A stretch of 64,000 bases of DNA from Neodontobutis hainanensis (lineage: Eukaryota; Chordata; Actinopteri; Gobiiformes; Odontobutidae), in NCBI GenBank assembly GCA_024349245.1, contig JALDNG010000008.1, positions 5,964,501-6,028,500 on the forward strand. Direction: 5' to 3'. This document shows positions 25,621-38,712 of this stretch, piece after piece. Each line of letters begins with the position of its first letter. The first letter of the stretch is position 1. Made by a program: the position numbers and the translations under genes. The notes beneath the pieces are model-generated. The model had not been told where the DNA came from and did no database searches. It saw only the letters and a list, made by a program, of their open reading frames with translations.

Positions 25621-25900
25621 CGTCAGACTGCTATCGATGATACTTGTGTGTTCATTTTAGACTCTGATTTCCAAACCACCAGTCTGCTCTCTAAAAATAT
25701 CATTAATAACTGGAAATTCTTGCACTGACTACATCTATATATAGATTACATATCAGCAATAATCATATGGCAGTGTGTTTTGCAAAGATAAGCAATGATT
25801 GTTAGGCTTATTCACATTCTTTTATCTAGAATAAGATATATTTAGTGGCTATGATTATTTAAAACCGATAAGCATTAACATGACACTTCAATATCACAAT
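25621..25900. repeat. 280-bp duplicated segment, copy 1
   Basis: It matches 29881-30160 base for base without gaps and with about five mismatches, then similarity stops sharply on both sides. No terminal repeats or coding potential were recognised, so the type of element is unknown. Confidence 0.9.
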
Positions 25901-28608
25901 TGAAACGAAATGTCATCATTCATTTGGGAAGCTTTTGTTTTTGTGAACCACTGAAAATATTATAGTCTAAATTTATAACTATAAATGGACTGTTGTTAAT
26001 TGAGACATTCTTGTGTGTTACGGATGTACTTGTGTGTTTCCTATAGTGCTTTCTACATCCTGTCTTGTGTTTCTTCCTTGTCCGAGTAGTCCATTCTTGT
26101 TAGATAAACATTTACTTGTCAAGGGTGCGCCTGATAAGGATGCTAAAGCATGAGATTTTGCTATTGAATCTCCAAGGCCACAAAAAATAAAGTATTTGTC
26201 CAGTAATAGCTCTTCGGAACCACTATAATACAATGAGGCATATCTTTTTCCATTTTTATTGAGTTATTAATTTGAAAGCATTTTTTCAACAATGCTTGCT
26301 TATTGAGTTGAACTTGTTAGTCTATGTCCTCCTGACTAACGTTAGTGAGGCGGAAAGAGAAAGCTCAGTTTTCCTGAGCTGGTGCTGCCAGTTTCCAGTG
26401 AACACGAGTTACAAGGTGAAAATGGTCACTCAGGCAGAATGCTGCATCATTTTTATTTTTTTATTTTAGCCCCCACCTGTATATTTGCATATTCTGTTAA
26501 GTATGTTATGTTGCAACTCTTGAAAAAGCAAATTGTTTCAAATGTTTGTAATAAAATAGTGTTACTTTGGTGTTGGATTATTTCAATGACATCTAATAAT
26601 AGTTAATAACAAATGAAAGTGTGAATGTGTATGTGGCTTAATGTGCCAGCGGCTGTTGTCCTTTAGCTCTCTACAACAACTTGACCTTATAGATTAGCTT
26701 ATGAAGACAGTTGGTAGCACCTGTCCTATCATAGCCCTAATGTGGAACAGTTCATAAACTCCAAGGATCATGGGAGGTGCATTCACATAGCAGTGGCAGA
26801 TTGAATGTGTGGGCTTGTGCATGTAGAGTAGGAAGTGATCTCTTTAAATCCCCCTGTGGCTCCCCCTGTGCCAGGGTTTCACGCTGCCAACACCCCGACT
26901 GTGATCAGGAGCTGTCACCGGACCAGCAGCACCGGGCATGTTCAACCAACCTCACGGGACACTGCAGACCAAGAGGATTTGGGGACGCTTCACTGTAAAA
27001 CTAGAATAAAATAGACATTAATGTGAGCTGTTGTGTAATGAATGCCATTTACAGATTTACAATTGTGCACTTTTTTTTTTATCAACTTACATTTTCACTG
27101 CATCTAGTGCTTTTTATTAGTTTCTAAAAGGCAACAGAAATAACAGTTAGGTGCAGTTTAATTAACACTTTTGGATTCCATTATCAGCATTGCGCTATAT
27201 TGTAGCTTGTGTTTTGAGTTTGCAACAATTTGTTTTTCATCAAGCAAAGGCTTATGAGAATTGATTGTCGCTTAGATCTGAGTTTGAAAGCCATCCCTTT
27301 TTGTAGCATTAATTGTAACCACACATATAGGCATCATGATCTGTATTCTGCACACGTAATGTTGTATGTACGGTGTCGCTTTCCATCTTAGCCTGTGGTA
27401 AAACCAAGGCTGAGGGGGTGATTATTTCTGCAGCAGGAGTGAAGTGATTACCTTGGTTTCCATCTACGCGCTGACTGACGCCTCTCATCCATTACAGGCT
27501 TGTGGAAGTTAAAGTGCCAACTGAAATGTAGCCTATATGTTGTTTTCTCAGTCGTGAATGACAATATATAAATTCGGTGCAGACAGGTCCCACCGGTTTT
27601 CGTAACATAGACGTACGAGGGACACCGCAGAGCTGTGTGTGGGAGCTGTCAGGGGCCACAGCTGCACAGCCACACGGGGACTACGAGCTCGATCGATTTT
27701 AATTCCAAGTCGCAATGGTCTCTTGCTGTCCAAACAGAGTGAAAAGGAAGACATACGGTACAACATTACTGAGGCTGACACATCATTTATAGATAGGATG
27801 CAACATTTTCAATATCTCAGTAGGAGCTTTGGCGAGGGGTTGAGATAAAATGATGCATTTCAACCTGTTAATGGCTATAGGGTCATGGGAGGGAGGGCAA
27901 TTCTGGGAGCAAAAAGCAATGGCCCGTCTGGTGACTTTAAACACTTCATCGTTTTGTTGTGTGAGGGGAAAGGTAAACTATTGGCTGGTCTCATTTCTTG
28001 GTTTATAAATAATATAGTTTCACAAGGGAAAAACCTGGTTGTTTGTGATAAACTAGGTATAACTGTGCAGCCTCGGTAGTCATTCAACTTTTATGTCTCT
28101 CATCAGCACAGATTCTGAGGTGGACAAATTTGATGTTTTTATCTGTGTTGTGCCAGAGTAACAACAGTGCAAGAGGGAGAATAGGATAATATGAGGCTAT
28201 GGGCATTCCTTGTGTCTTCCCTCACTGTTCTCATGTTGAAATACGAATAATTCATAAGCTGTGGGATGAGAATATTGAATATGTTTAATTGATTAAAGGA
28301 TGCATGCTGTTGAGCAAAAAAAAGAAAGGGCTTCCCCCGCTGAAGAATCTCTCACCTGCTCCAAGAGAAAAAAGGTGTACAGCAGCTTTTCATTGAGGAC
28401 AAAGTGTTCAGTTCAGCCTGGAGCAGAAGCTTACAAAGTGTATTTTTGGACGCACTTGCTCTCCAAAGATTTCTGAAGGCTATCAAAGTGTGTAATTGGA
28501 GTGAAAGGGAGAATCCATGTTTGTACCTTGTAAATAATACATGGCTGCAGCATCACGCACAGCTGTGTCTACATTCAGGGGTTTCCTATCTGCAGAGGGC
28601 TCCTCTCT

Positions 28609-28900
28609 AGAGCTGCAACTAAAAATTATTTTTCTATAAATTAATCTAGCGATTATTTTTTTGATTAATCGATTAATCTATTGATTATGTTTTCAAATAA
28701 TCTAATATTTTTTTGTATAAACAATTACTTTTTTCAATACTTTTTTACATTTTTTTTAAAAATAAAGTATTATTATAAAATACAATAAACAATACATAAA
28801 TTGCAAAAAAGGGTAACCATTCTTTATTAAGCACATGCTAAAAATCTCAATTTTTTCTTCAAACAAGAAATGCCCTGCAGAAAGAGCAAAAGAAGTACAC
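28609..28900. repeat. hAT-like transposon fragment
   Basis: The stretch starts TAGAGCTGCAACTAAAAATT and is followed by repeated ATTAATCGATTAATC-like blocks, a pattern common at the ends of fish and other vertebrate hAT elements. No matching right end or 8-bp target duplication was found, although a second TIR-like start (TAGGCCTGTCAC) lies near 28966. Confidence 0.4.
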
Positions 28901-29100
28901 AGTAGAGAATTGGTTTCTTATAAATTAACAGGGATGCCACAAGAAAGAAAGCTCTTGTATTACCAACTAGGCCTGTCACAGTGACTTATTTTTGTTGTGC
29001 CATATATTGCACCAGCATTAACTGCAAAAAACAATATTTCTGCAATGTTAAAACCAATTTATGCTGCAGTGTTTCCTGTGGGCCAAATGCCTTGACATGG

Positions 29101-29113
29101 TGGTCAAAGGTCA
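29101..29113 (+). promoter_or_regulatory. DR1 nuclear-receptor motif
   Basis: TGGTCAAAGGTCA, one base off the ideal DR1, in intergenic DNA near repeat remnants. Confidence 0.3.
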
Positions 29114-29733
29114 CATGACCTGTTATAGTAGAGTTGGGAGCAGGGAGAGGTAAATATAATAATAAATCATCTAACACATGGTCTACAATAGCTTACTGTA
29201 GAAAATAAATGCATTCAAAATGCATTTTTGCTCTCCTTATTAAGCTGAACTGTGAACCTACATTATCAACAGAAGGACGAGGGATAATTTAATATTAGCC
29301 TATATATTTATACTTGTTTGAGATACCTACCTTCATTTAACGAACTGTGTTTGGGTCGCCATATAGCCTATGTGTTTCATTTGAATTAATAAAACTAAAG
29401 TAAAACAACAACAGGGCATTATCAAAGCTCAACAAGGCTGGCCAGGGTCTCCATGGTAACACTCGGAGGGAGGAGTTTATGAAACTTTCCTTTAGCTCGC
29501 TGCTATAAACGGACCAAACAGCTGGATATTGCGCTATACCTTCACCTACCTTCATCTCATCTGACTCTGTGTCAGTCTGCAGAGTCTCATGCCTGTGAGC
29601 GAACAGCTACGTTACTCGGCGTGTCTCTGCGCGCTCCCGGCTCTTCTCGGTCAATCCCTTTTGGTGGGGGGCCAACTTCACGGAGGTGTCTCAAGGCAGA
29701 GACAGAACAGCGCGACGTGTGGCGCTTTGTACT

Positions 29734-30306
29734 CAATAAATAAATACCAGAAGCAGTTTATATGTAGTAAACTAAAACTCATCCCAAAATAAGCCCGTCA
29801 GTCCATATTTGATTATTCCCCATCTTTTCAGGAATAAAGTGTGTAGCCTACTGTGCATGCATAGGGACATAGCCAGGTGCCGTCAGACTGCTATCAATGA
29901 TACTTGTGTGTTAATTTTAGACTCTGATTTCCAAACCACCAGTCTGCTCTCTAAAAATATCATTAATAACTGGAAATTCTTGCATTGACTACATCTATAT
30001 ATAGATTACATATCAGCAATAATCATATGGCAGTGTGTTTTGCAAAGATAAGCAATGACTGTTAGGCTTATTCACATTCTTTTATCTAGAATAAGAGATA
30101 TTTAGTGGCTATGATTATTTAAAACCGATAAGCATTAACATGACACTTCAATATCACAATAAATAAATACCAGAAGCAGTTTATATGTAGTAAACTAAAA
30201 CTCATCCCAAAATAAGCCCGTCAGTCCATATTTGATTATTTCCCATCTTTTCAGGAATAAAGTGTGTAGCCTACTGTGCATGCATGTATAGGGACATAGC
30301 CAGGTG
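29734..30306. repeat. A-B-A' repeat block: 280-bp copy 2 flanked by a direct 146-150 bp repeat
   Basis: A (29734-29879) and A' (30157-30306) are near-identical direct repeats that start CAATAAATAAATACCAGAAG and end GGGACATAGCCAGGTG. A' carries a 4-base insertion. Between them lies B, the second copy of the segment at 25621-25900. The bases CAAT are shared at the B/A' junction. The upstream 29490-29733 has a TATAAA-like box and GC-rich sequence resembling a promoter or LTR, but no LTR ends were identified. Confidence 0.85.
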
Positions 30307-31229
30307 AACTCAAACGCACATAGACGACATTATTTATTGTTGCATCTCTTTAGGAGTAGGTCATGTGATTCTTGTGTAGATGTTTATGTGGGTTTATCTA
30401 TGGGTCATTGCCAGTGCTTAATGTGTAAAACTGGAGGTGGGGGAACACAGAGAGAATATTTAGGGGAATTATTCCCCCAGCATCGAGAAGGGAAAAAAGT
30501 AAAGGAACATATACAACAATACAACAAGCACCTCTTTAATTTTAATCAGTGTACTAAAGCGATTACTATCACTATCTTAGCAAGCTCAAATGCATCTAAT
30601 ATTAAAACATGGCATTAGATGGCAAACAGTGTATCGGCATCTTCCTAAAACTGAAAGAAGGAAATAAGTCAATGCAGAGTAACATGTACTATTGTTAAAG
30701 CTGCATACATGTGAACATCCTAACGACTAACACCTCATTAAACCTGACCTAGACTTGATCAAAATCAATATGAAACTGGACATTTTATTCAAATACAGCA
30801 GGTGATAGCCATTTCCAGATTGGTTTCCTTATGTTTTTTATCACTTCTTGCATTATTAACTGATCAAGGGCACCAATCCGTCACAACTGAATATGTATAC
30901 GGACATTTAGCAAGAAGGACATTAAATTACAAGTTCATGAAAAAGATATGTGACTTGTTTTCCAGTAAGAATGCAAGCTTGGAGTGACCAGAGGTCTTTG
31001 GTCCCACTGTGATCTCTTAAGCAGAGTGGCGACCCGGGATGTTCAGCTGAGAAAATACATCTTTTTTTTATCTTTAGTTGTTTAAGCTGGACTTGTTTAT
31101 GGCTCCTTGAGTTTCTAAAAAGCCACAGAGGATTGGCATTATTGTCACATTAGTGTGTATAAAGGCTAATAAAGGCTTGATAATTGTAACGCATAGTTTT
31201 CTAAACTGTAACAAAAAAGTGCTCACAGT

Positions 31230-31760
31230 TTACACATGAAAAAGGCTGCCAGAATTTTACCTAATCTCAGGAAGTCGGAGCAGAACACTCCTGTCCTGGC
31301 TTCTTGGCACTGGCTACCCTTTCATATTCAAGTCTTCTTTCAGGTGCTTATTTTTTATTGCAATCTGGACATGCAGCCTTTTGTTTATGTGAACTTATTA
31401 AACTGGACAGTCTAGACCTTGCTCTTCATTGGCCTTCTTTGTCTTTTTAATATAAGGAAAAAGATTTCGAGCACCTTCCTGGCTGAAGACAAACTGATTG
31501 CCCACCTTCCTTTTCCTAAAGTTCTCTTCTATGGACTCCAGCACAATACTGAACATAACACCCACATATATTTGTGGGTGTTATGACTCTACCTGCCCTG
31601 ACTGCACATACTGTACGACCTGTCCATCCTTTTCCTGAGGTTTCTTCTAAATGTTCTTACTCTAAAGGGGGTCTAAGGACGGGGTATGTGGTCTTTTTAC
31701 AGTCTGTCAAGGCCTTTGAGGTTATTCTGTTGTGGTATTTGGCAACGCAAAAATAAATTT
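31230..31760 (+). mobile_element. LINE fragment with SINE/LINE-type tail
   Basis: At 31235 onward the plus strand reads AARILPNLRKSEQNTPVLAS followed by WHWLP. This resembles the conserved end of the reverse transcriptase ORF in fish L2/Rex-type LINEs (AARLLTRTRK..., HITPVLASLHWLP). It then degenerates. The following 31600-31760 looks like a non-coding 3' tail of a fish retroposon, ending in an AATAAAT and TCTTG repeats. It is a short dead fragment. Confidence 0.6.
31554..31585. repeat. Perfect 13-bp inverted repeat (hairpin)
   Basis: CATAACACCCACA and its exact complement are separated by six bases (TATATT). There is no poly-U tract or gene context that would make it a terminator. Confidence 0.9.
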
Positions 31761-32278
31761 CTTGTCTTGTCTTGTCACAATTGAACAGTCAGTTTCCTCT
31801 TCCTGCTTGTGAGGAGTGTGATTCAGAGGCAGACGCTGCTGGAGAAAGGATGTCTGGGCAGCTTAGGAGAATATTTAGGAGATCACGCCATGTGTGCAAA
31901 CTCTCCACAAAGATAAGAGCTACATCCAAACGGCCAGATGGTAATCTGCATCAAATGACTCTTTGAGGTGACCTCAGTGTTCAGTGTTATTGTACCTGCC
32001 TTAAATCAAGTGAAAATATTATCCATTTTGTGCATTTTAGCATATTAGATAAATATTTCATGCAAAACTCAAAGAAAACAAACATGGACCTGATATGAAC
32101 AAAAGAGCAAATTTTGGTGCAGTAACAATTAATGCCATTTTGGGCTTCAATTGTGTACTGCACAGCTTAACTTTAGTTTGCACAAATAATCCTGCCTCCA
32201 TCTAATTTCATCAGCTGCAAAAAAGCACATTTTTTAAACTGCTAAAGATGAATGATGTTTGTTGATGCAGTATGGCTG

Positions 32279-32298
32279 AGGTCAAAGGTCTTGTTTAC
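32279..32298 (+). promoter_or_regulatory. DR1-like motif next to a forkhead-type site
   Basis: AGGTCAAAGGTCT is followed directly by TGTTTAC, the forkhead (FOXA-class) core. HNF4 and FOXA sites often co-occur in liver and gut enhancers. Here this is only a motif observation. Confidence 0.35.
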
Positions 32299-32784
32299 GT
32301 CTAGTTTGCATCTATATCCTTTTATACTCAATATTTCCAGATTCTTTTCAATATTTAATGACTGCGCACTGAGTGGAGAATGTCTTTATTCCAGGCCCTG
32401 CTTTGAAAAAAGAAAGAAGAAATCTAATGGATTTCTAGTAAAATTGGTGCTCATAGTTTTAGATTCCATCTTTGCACTAAAATGACTTCCCAGATCCCAA
32501 TAATATATATAATTATCCAATTGACATCACCTGTTATCTTTGCAAATTTGACTTTAAACTCAGATCAGTTTGAAGACAAAAACTTTCCTGTGGTTTTCAC
32601 AAAGGAATGCCTCAGTCAATACATCACAATGTATGAAATGTAGACATTCATTCATAAATATTAATAGGTTTGACAACTTTACTGCAACATAGTAAAGACA
32701 AGGGTGCCACTATTTACTGTATAGTAATCTGAGAGCCTTATGGTGGATACTGGGAGAGACACAAAGCCCTGTAATACGAAGCAG

Positions 32785-32935
32785 GATTGGGAAATTAGCA
32801 AGGCAAGTATAGGTTTAACCCTGGCTTTTCAGCATCATGAAACTGGTTCACTTTCTAGCGAGGTAGGCCTGCTTTGGAGCAGGTTATTTTACAGGTAGAG
32901 GATAGAAACAGGGCTCACTGACCAATCAGCAACGA
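32785..32935. repeat. Dispersed DNA-transposon-like repeat, uninterrupted copy
   Basis: Contains GAAACTGGTTCACTT, GGAGCAGGTTA and TGACCAATCA in the same order as 52150-52670, where a MITE splits the copy just after AGCAGGTTA. A looser relative is at about 9768-9930. The family resembles fish Harbinger-type repeats, but I could not assign it firmly. Confidence 0.5.
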
Positions 32936-34995
32936 GAAAGGAGCTGCTGGTGTCGAGGAGAAGGGAAAAGAGAAGCGTCTGCACAAGCTGCTGCTGAGTG
33001 TCTCGACCAGTTTGACATGAGTGGAAAAATGCTAACATTGGCGTCTGGCACTTTGGAGAAGGTGTTTGTTTTCGACACCCCCCCCCCAATACAGTGTAAC
33101 TATAGCAGCCTTTTATTGTGGCCAACCTAAGGCACACCTGTGCAATAGTCATGCTCTCTAATCAGCATCTTGATATGCCACACCTGTGAGCTGGATATAT
33201 TCAGTTATAGTACATCTTTTTTCTAATACCTTCTGAGGTATCCTCGCTCATGCCTCCTCTCAGTGCAACTTTAAGAGCTTCAGATGGTGCACAAAGACTA
33301 ACTCCCAGGGAATCGAGGGAGCAAATTTAGAGAAATGAGCCCAAGTCAAGTCCGGAGTCTTTGGACCCTGAGTCGAGGGGCAGGTCCTGTCTGTAGCAAC
33401 TTAAGTGTGACTCGAGTCTGAGTTGCCGTGACCTGGATAAATGAACACGATTTAAGCTGTTTATGTGATCTACAAATGTGTAAATCACTTTAGTGTCTAA
33501 AATAATCAGTGACACAGATGTGTCAAAACATTTGAAAACAAATACGGTACGGGATGTGTTTAGGACAAATCTGTACTTTGGCCCTGATCAAATGCAATCA
33601 GCAGTGGCTTCTGCCACAGACAAAAACTGCTCGCATCTTCCTTCCTTAAGAATACAAAAGCAAAAGTGTGTCTTTTTCTAAATGTAAATTCAGTTCCACC
33701 TGATTGGTAAAGGCCGTATCCTCGGAAACCCACATATGGATGTGTGCTTGTGGTGTTTAGGGTTAGGGGTTGTGGAAGAATATGTGGTTTTCTGGTGGGA
33801 AGTACACAGTGATCATGAGAAAGTATTGGCCTTGTTCACAGACCACCTACAATAAACAAACCAGTCTGAAACATCTGCTTTAACATCACTTCGGTTATGC
33901 TTCAGATTAAACATTCATATCAAATAATTAGACAATAACTTTTTATATTCCTTAACAATGTTCATTTCTCTGGGTTTAATTGTTCTATAAGTATCATCTT
34001 CCTAGATATGCACTGACTTTATTAAATATAATATCACCAGATGAAATGAATTGATGTAGTATTTGTCTTATCTCGGGCTTTGTACGGCTCAGAACTAAAA
34101 ACAAACATAACTGTCTGTGCGTATCTCACATCCTCTCTCTGGGTACGGTCCCCAGCCTTGACCCCACGTACAGACTTATCACCTCCACTGTCTCGTGTCA
34201 GAGCGGGCTGGGACTTAACCCCCGGTACACAATGGTGTAGGGAGCAGGGGTCCACAGTTTGTGTCTGCTCTGGACGTCTGCCGCAAAACAAACAGAATGA
34301 GAGCAATGTGATACAAGGCCAGGTCATATGTAGGTTTAGCCTTGTCAAATGTATGTTTGGAATATCTTACTAAGATTAGAGGCAGAAATGAAAAGAAGTG
34401 TGCACAGAGGTAAGGCTTCTGTTTATCTACAGAAGCAAAAATGTGCAATACTAATATTACTGTGTGGTTAGAAATGAAAGGCCTTCTTCACTAGAATTAC
34501 TTATTGCTGCTGCTAATAAAATAAAAACTGCCAAGCTCCTTGTGCATATTAATTCAAGTCCCTCAAAGACATTTACTTCCAGTATTGATGTTGAGTGTTT
34601 GTGCTGTCATGCCATCATACGTGGCTGTTCTGTTCTCTGCCACTGTCCGTCAGAATCTCCGCTCAGTGAAAGAGTGAGTGACAAAGATGTAGCAGAAGGG
34701 TGCTGATATAATCAGGCTCACACTAGAGTGAAACAGGGACACTCTTTGACTGGAAATAGACTGAGAAAGAATTTAGGCGAAATAGAAATGTTTTCTTGTC
34801 TCATGGGCAAAACGGCTCATCTAATTAAAAAGTCCATTCATTGTAAAACAGCAATTAATGAGGTCCTTATGATGCCTCAGGTCTGACCCATTTACATGCC
34901 TGCCAGCCAAGGTATCCCATCAGGAAGGGGGGTGGAAAAGGCACACATCGCCTCTCTACTGTACATGTCCCATTACATCATTGTCATCATCACAT

Positions 34996-35008
34996 GGGTC
35001 AAAGGTCA
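34996..35008 (+). promoter_or_regulatory. DR1 nuclear-receptor motif
   Basis: GGGTCAAAGGTCA, a consensus DR1, within a non-repetitive segment of the gene desert. Confidence 0.4.
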
Positions 35009-35718
35009 ACCTCGGGCCGCATGGGCTAAAGAAAATGTCCCAGAGTGGCGCCCCTGTTATTCATAAATAAACAGCCTGCCTTTTTTTCAGCCAGTGACAA
35101 AATCTCATCCCATTCTGGAGAATAATTGACGGCAGGATGTGCAAATGATAAATATTAATAATCCAGAGGCCTGATGTTTTGGGAGCCGTTTGGTCGAGCC
35201 AAAGAAGCTCAAACACACTGCTACTAAATGGCAACACGGCTGTGGGAAAAAATAGAAAATGACACATTCAGGAAGAATGTACATCTTGTTAAAATTGACA
35301 CGAGATAAAATGTTTAAGGTTGAATTATATGAGGTTTATTTATAATATTGGGGTTGAACGGCCAAGAATTATTTATATATTTTTTTCTATTTATTTATAG
35401 ACAATTGTGTTTAAACAATAAGCATTATTGTTGGGATTATTACATGTCTGTTCTACATATAGTGGTCATTAAACATTCAATCAATTTACATCCAAAATGA
35501 AATTTATTATTTCACTGATTAAAGCTCAAATCATGGAGGGCTATTTTTTCTGAACATTTGAGATGTGGTTAAATTAGTTTTTGACATTTAATAAAACAGG
35601 CTAAACCTAAAACACACACATAACTGGCCTTATTGCTATACTGCAAACATTCAGCCGATCACCAGAAATTGCTAGATGGATTTTAGTGAGTCTGTGAACA
35701 AGACCCAGTGGCTCAAAA

Positions 35719-35867
35719 CATCCCATCATAACATCCCACTCTCCCCTACAGTTCATACTGTCGCTGTGTCCTTGGGCAAGACACTCAACCCACCTTGCCT
35801 CCAATGGTCAGATGTAACAAAGCGTTTTGAGTGTCTACTAGGTGAAAAAGCGCTATATAAATAACAA

Positions 35868-35898
<31 letters not shown>
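35719..35898 (+). repeat. V-SINE-like retroposon
   Basis: The centre contains GTCCTTGGGCAAGACACT, the block shared by vertebrate V-SINEs. It ends in GCGCTATATAAATAAC and an (AAAT)n tail at 35866-35898. The tRNA-like head is poorly preserved (CCCAGTGGCTC). Confidence 0.7.
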
Positions 35899-36399
35899 GT
35901 AGATATATCCACTGCAGAAGTAGTCACTCTCCCAGCGGAATTTCTCTGGTGCCATTGATTCAATGTTGTTCAGAATGGTGTAGCTCAATCCATCCAATGG
36001 AAGCATCCCTGTTTGAAATAAGAGAAGGCCACCTTATGTGCAGCATGTGTTTGCTGTCACATTAACATTCTTATCTATCCCAATCCTTGATAATAAAGCC
36101 TGTGTGCATGCTCTATTTTTTTCACTGATCATTCTTACAACAATATTCTATATAGTACTATATATATTTTTAAGTATTAGTTAAACCTTGAGGAAGAGTT
36201 GCATGTTGCATCTACTTCAAAAACAATTTGAATTCATCTTGCACTCAATTAGGGTGAAATCATGTAGCCTACAACTCTCCATTTTAAACCATCTAGAGCT
36301 TCAATTATAACAACATCAACATCTGTAATGACATAACACACGCACACAGACGCAGGGATAAAAGGTGAAAGACGACCTCCATGCATGTTTGATGTGTTG

Positions 36400-36400
<1 letters not shown>

Positions 36401-36464
<64 letters not shown>
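36401..36464. repeat. (TG)n microsatellite
   Basis: An uninterrupted TG run of 64 bases in intergenic DNA. Confidence 0.97.
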
Positions 36465-36468
<4 letters not shown>

Positions 36469-36904
36469 TGCATCCATCTGACTGCGTGTACAGTATGTAG
36501 AGGCTAAGTATAGAGGAGTGTTACCTCTTCAAAAAGGATCATCTGAATAAGTCATTGCAAAATATATATAGACATAGCACTATTTTTACTCCTGCCTCTT
36601 AACTTTGGAGCTAGAAGCTGTCAAATCAAACTAAGAAAGAGTATTCTTAGCTCGTGTGTCGCAAAGTATTGTCAATTCAAAGTCAAGACCCTAGCTTCTC
36701 CTCACTTGGGCCGGGCTGCACACCAGTAACTTGTGACAGTATTCTATTATTATTTGTACGTCTGATCTGTCTGAGAAACTGGATTTACAGTCTGTATGTG
36801 ATGCTGACATGACTTGTCATCCGCATTGCATCGTTCAGGGCAAAATGAGGACACCCAGTTGGAGCTGATCACACACAAACAAATATGTGTGGCTACTGGC
36901 TAGA

Positions 36905-36938
36905 GGGGAGGGGGGGGTTGCAAACTGGGGGAGGGGGG
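36905..36938 (+). other. G-rich tract with G-quadruplex potential
   Basis: Four runs of four or more G (36905-36908, 36910-36917, 36927-36931, 36933-36938) separated by loops of 1, 9 and 1 bases meet the usual pattern with a slightly long middle loop. Confidence 0.6.
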
Positions 36939-38584
36939 TGCTGAGATTACTTTGAAAAGTTCCCATTCTGTATCAGCACAAAGTCAGCAGAAGTGGAGGA
37001 GAGAGAAGCCCCTTGTGCCCTTTAGGACACGGGCAAAAAAGCTGAATGGAGCTAAAGCAGATATCTCAGAGCACGTTTTAATGAGCTAGACTTTTATTTA
37101 TTTATTTATTTATTATATGAGCATAATACAGAACGGTGCTGAGACAGTGGTGTATTTTTTATATTCAGGCCAATTCAATATTTTCAGACATATCTTTGTT
37201 TTATATACACTACATCTTTTTTATGCAGACATGAGGTGATTTGTCTATGTGTGTGTTTGATTGATTTGGCCAAAACACAGCAAAGAAATGCAACCCTCTA
37301 AATCCTGCGGCAGCACTCTCTTTGAAACCAGACTACCTAATTCAGCATAAAATTGAAGAAGTCGAATATGATCTTAGAGCTGCCGTCTGCACAGGGCACT
37401 AAAACCCAGTCAGCTGAGAAATACACTCCTGATGAGGGAACTTCCCCGTCTTGTCTTGTTCCTAATGGTTTTGAGAACTGTGTGTTAATGACAAGCTGCT
37501 GAAAGCAAAATTAAAGGAAAAAAAAGAATTGGAAATCACTTGAAAAAAAACTATTTGTTCATTAGTCATTACAAGTTTTAACTTTAAAACTTGTACTGAT
37601 ATTCAAATTTTGAGTATTTGAATTTAAGGACAAATTAGAGTGAGGAATGTTATCAGACTGTGTGCCCAACCTCAATGGTAGGAGCACTGCACTATCATCT
37701 TCTGTCCTTTCTGAATGACTCATAAAAAAGGGAAAAGAACAACAAAACTTAGGCACCAGTCAGGTTTCAAATAGAAAGGTGTGCACTGCATTGTAATAAC
37801 TCCCAGGGTGCGCAGAATACAACAGGATGGCAATCGCATCACGTACTTGTGCTGGATTTTGATAGGGAGTGTTTCCATCACTGGTGATTAAAGCTGCAGA
37901 ATATCATGTGATGTAGGCTTTGTATTACTGACTAAGATATTGTGCAGCTATCTCAACCTTTGTTTGTTTTACTTTGTACATACTTTGGTATGGCTACCTT
38001 ATCATATCTGTGCTAAGGCTGACAAATGACTCTCTGCAATAGACGACTGTGGATATCGGGCAACTTTTCTGCAATATCTCATACTATGTAATCAGGGGAA
38101 GCTTTGGCCCACTTCACGTGCGACAGTGTAACAACGGTGAACTGAGCTGCCATTTTTCTAAACTAATGAACAGTTGGATAGCATACAAACGTAGGGGCGA
38201 GTGGGGCAAACTGAGCCTTTTTTTGCTCCAGTTGTCTTTGTACCAAGCCAATAGAAAAAAGATGTATGATGAAAATATCTGAATAGTTTCATTAGACAGG
38301 ACACACTATTTGAATCTATTTCTGACAAAAATGTTTACTCTCAAAAATAATCTGATCACCAAAAATACCGTCCACTAAGCATCTCTTCCTCTGTGGAGGT
38401 AGTTTATTCACATAAACACAGAATATATTTCGACATGGGGTGAATTTTTGATTAATACAAACATTTATACTATCTGAAAACTACTTAGTAACAGCAGAAA
38501 AGCCCTGATTTAACCACCATTTTATTGTGGTGAGAACAATATCGGTGAATAGGGGAGCAATGGGTGGAAGACATCCATATTTTA

Positions 38585-38712
38585 TTATTTGTCTTGCCCA
38601 AGGACACAACAACAGTATGCGGGGAGAGAAGGATGATGTTTTGGGATGTTTCGAGCGAGGATCGAACTGCCCACCCGCGGGTCGAAGGACGGCCACTGAG
38701 CTATAATCAGGA
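38585..38712 (-). repeat. V-SINE-like retroposon with tRNA-derived head
   Basis: On the minus strand TAGCTCAGTGG (box A-like) is followed by CAGTTCGATCC (box B-like), then GTCCTTGGGCAAGACA. This order of tRNA promoter boxes and central domain defines the family. The 3' tail is missing. Confidence 0.75.

Noticed and set aside
26777..26998. 73-residue frame in the gene desert
   Set aside because: Cys-rich by translation, but it has no splice signals or recognised motif and lies between AT-rich unique sequence.
29490..29800. Solo LTR
   Set aside because: A TATA-like box and AATAAA occur, but no TG...CA ends, target duplication or partner LTR were found.
38640..38712. tRNA gene on the minus strand
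   Set aside because: Box A and B motifs are present, but no cloverleaf can be folded and the V-SINE central domain follows, so it is a SINE head.
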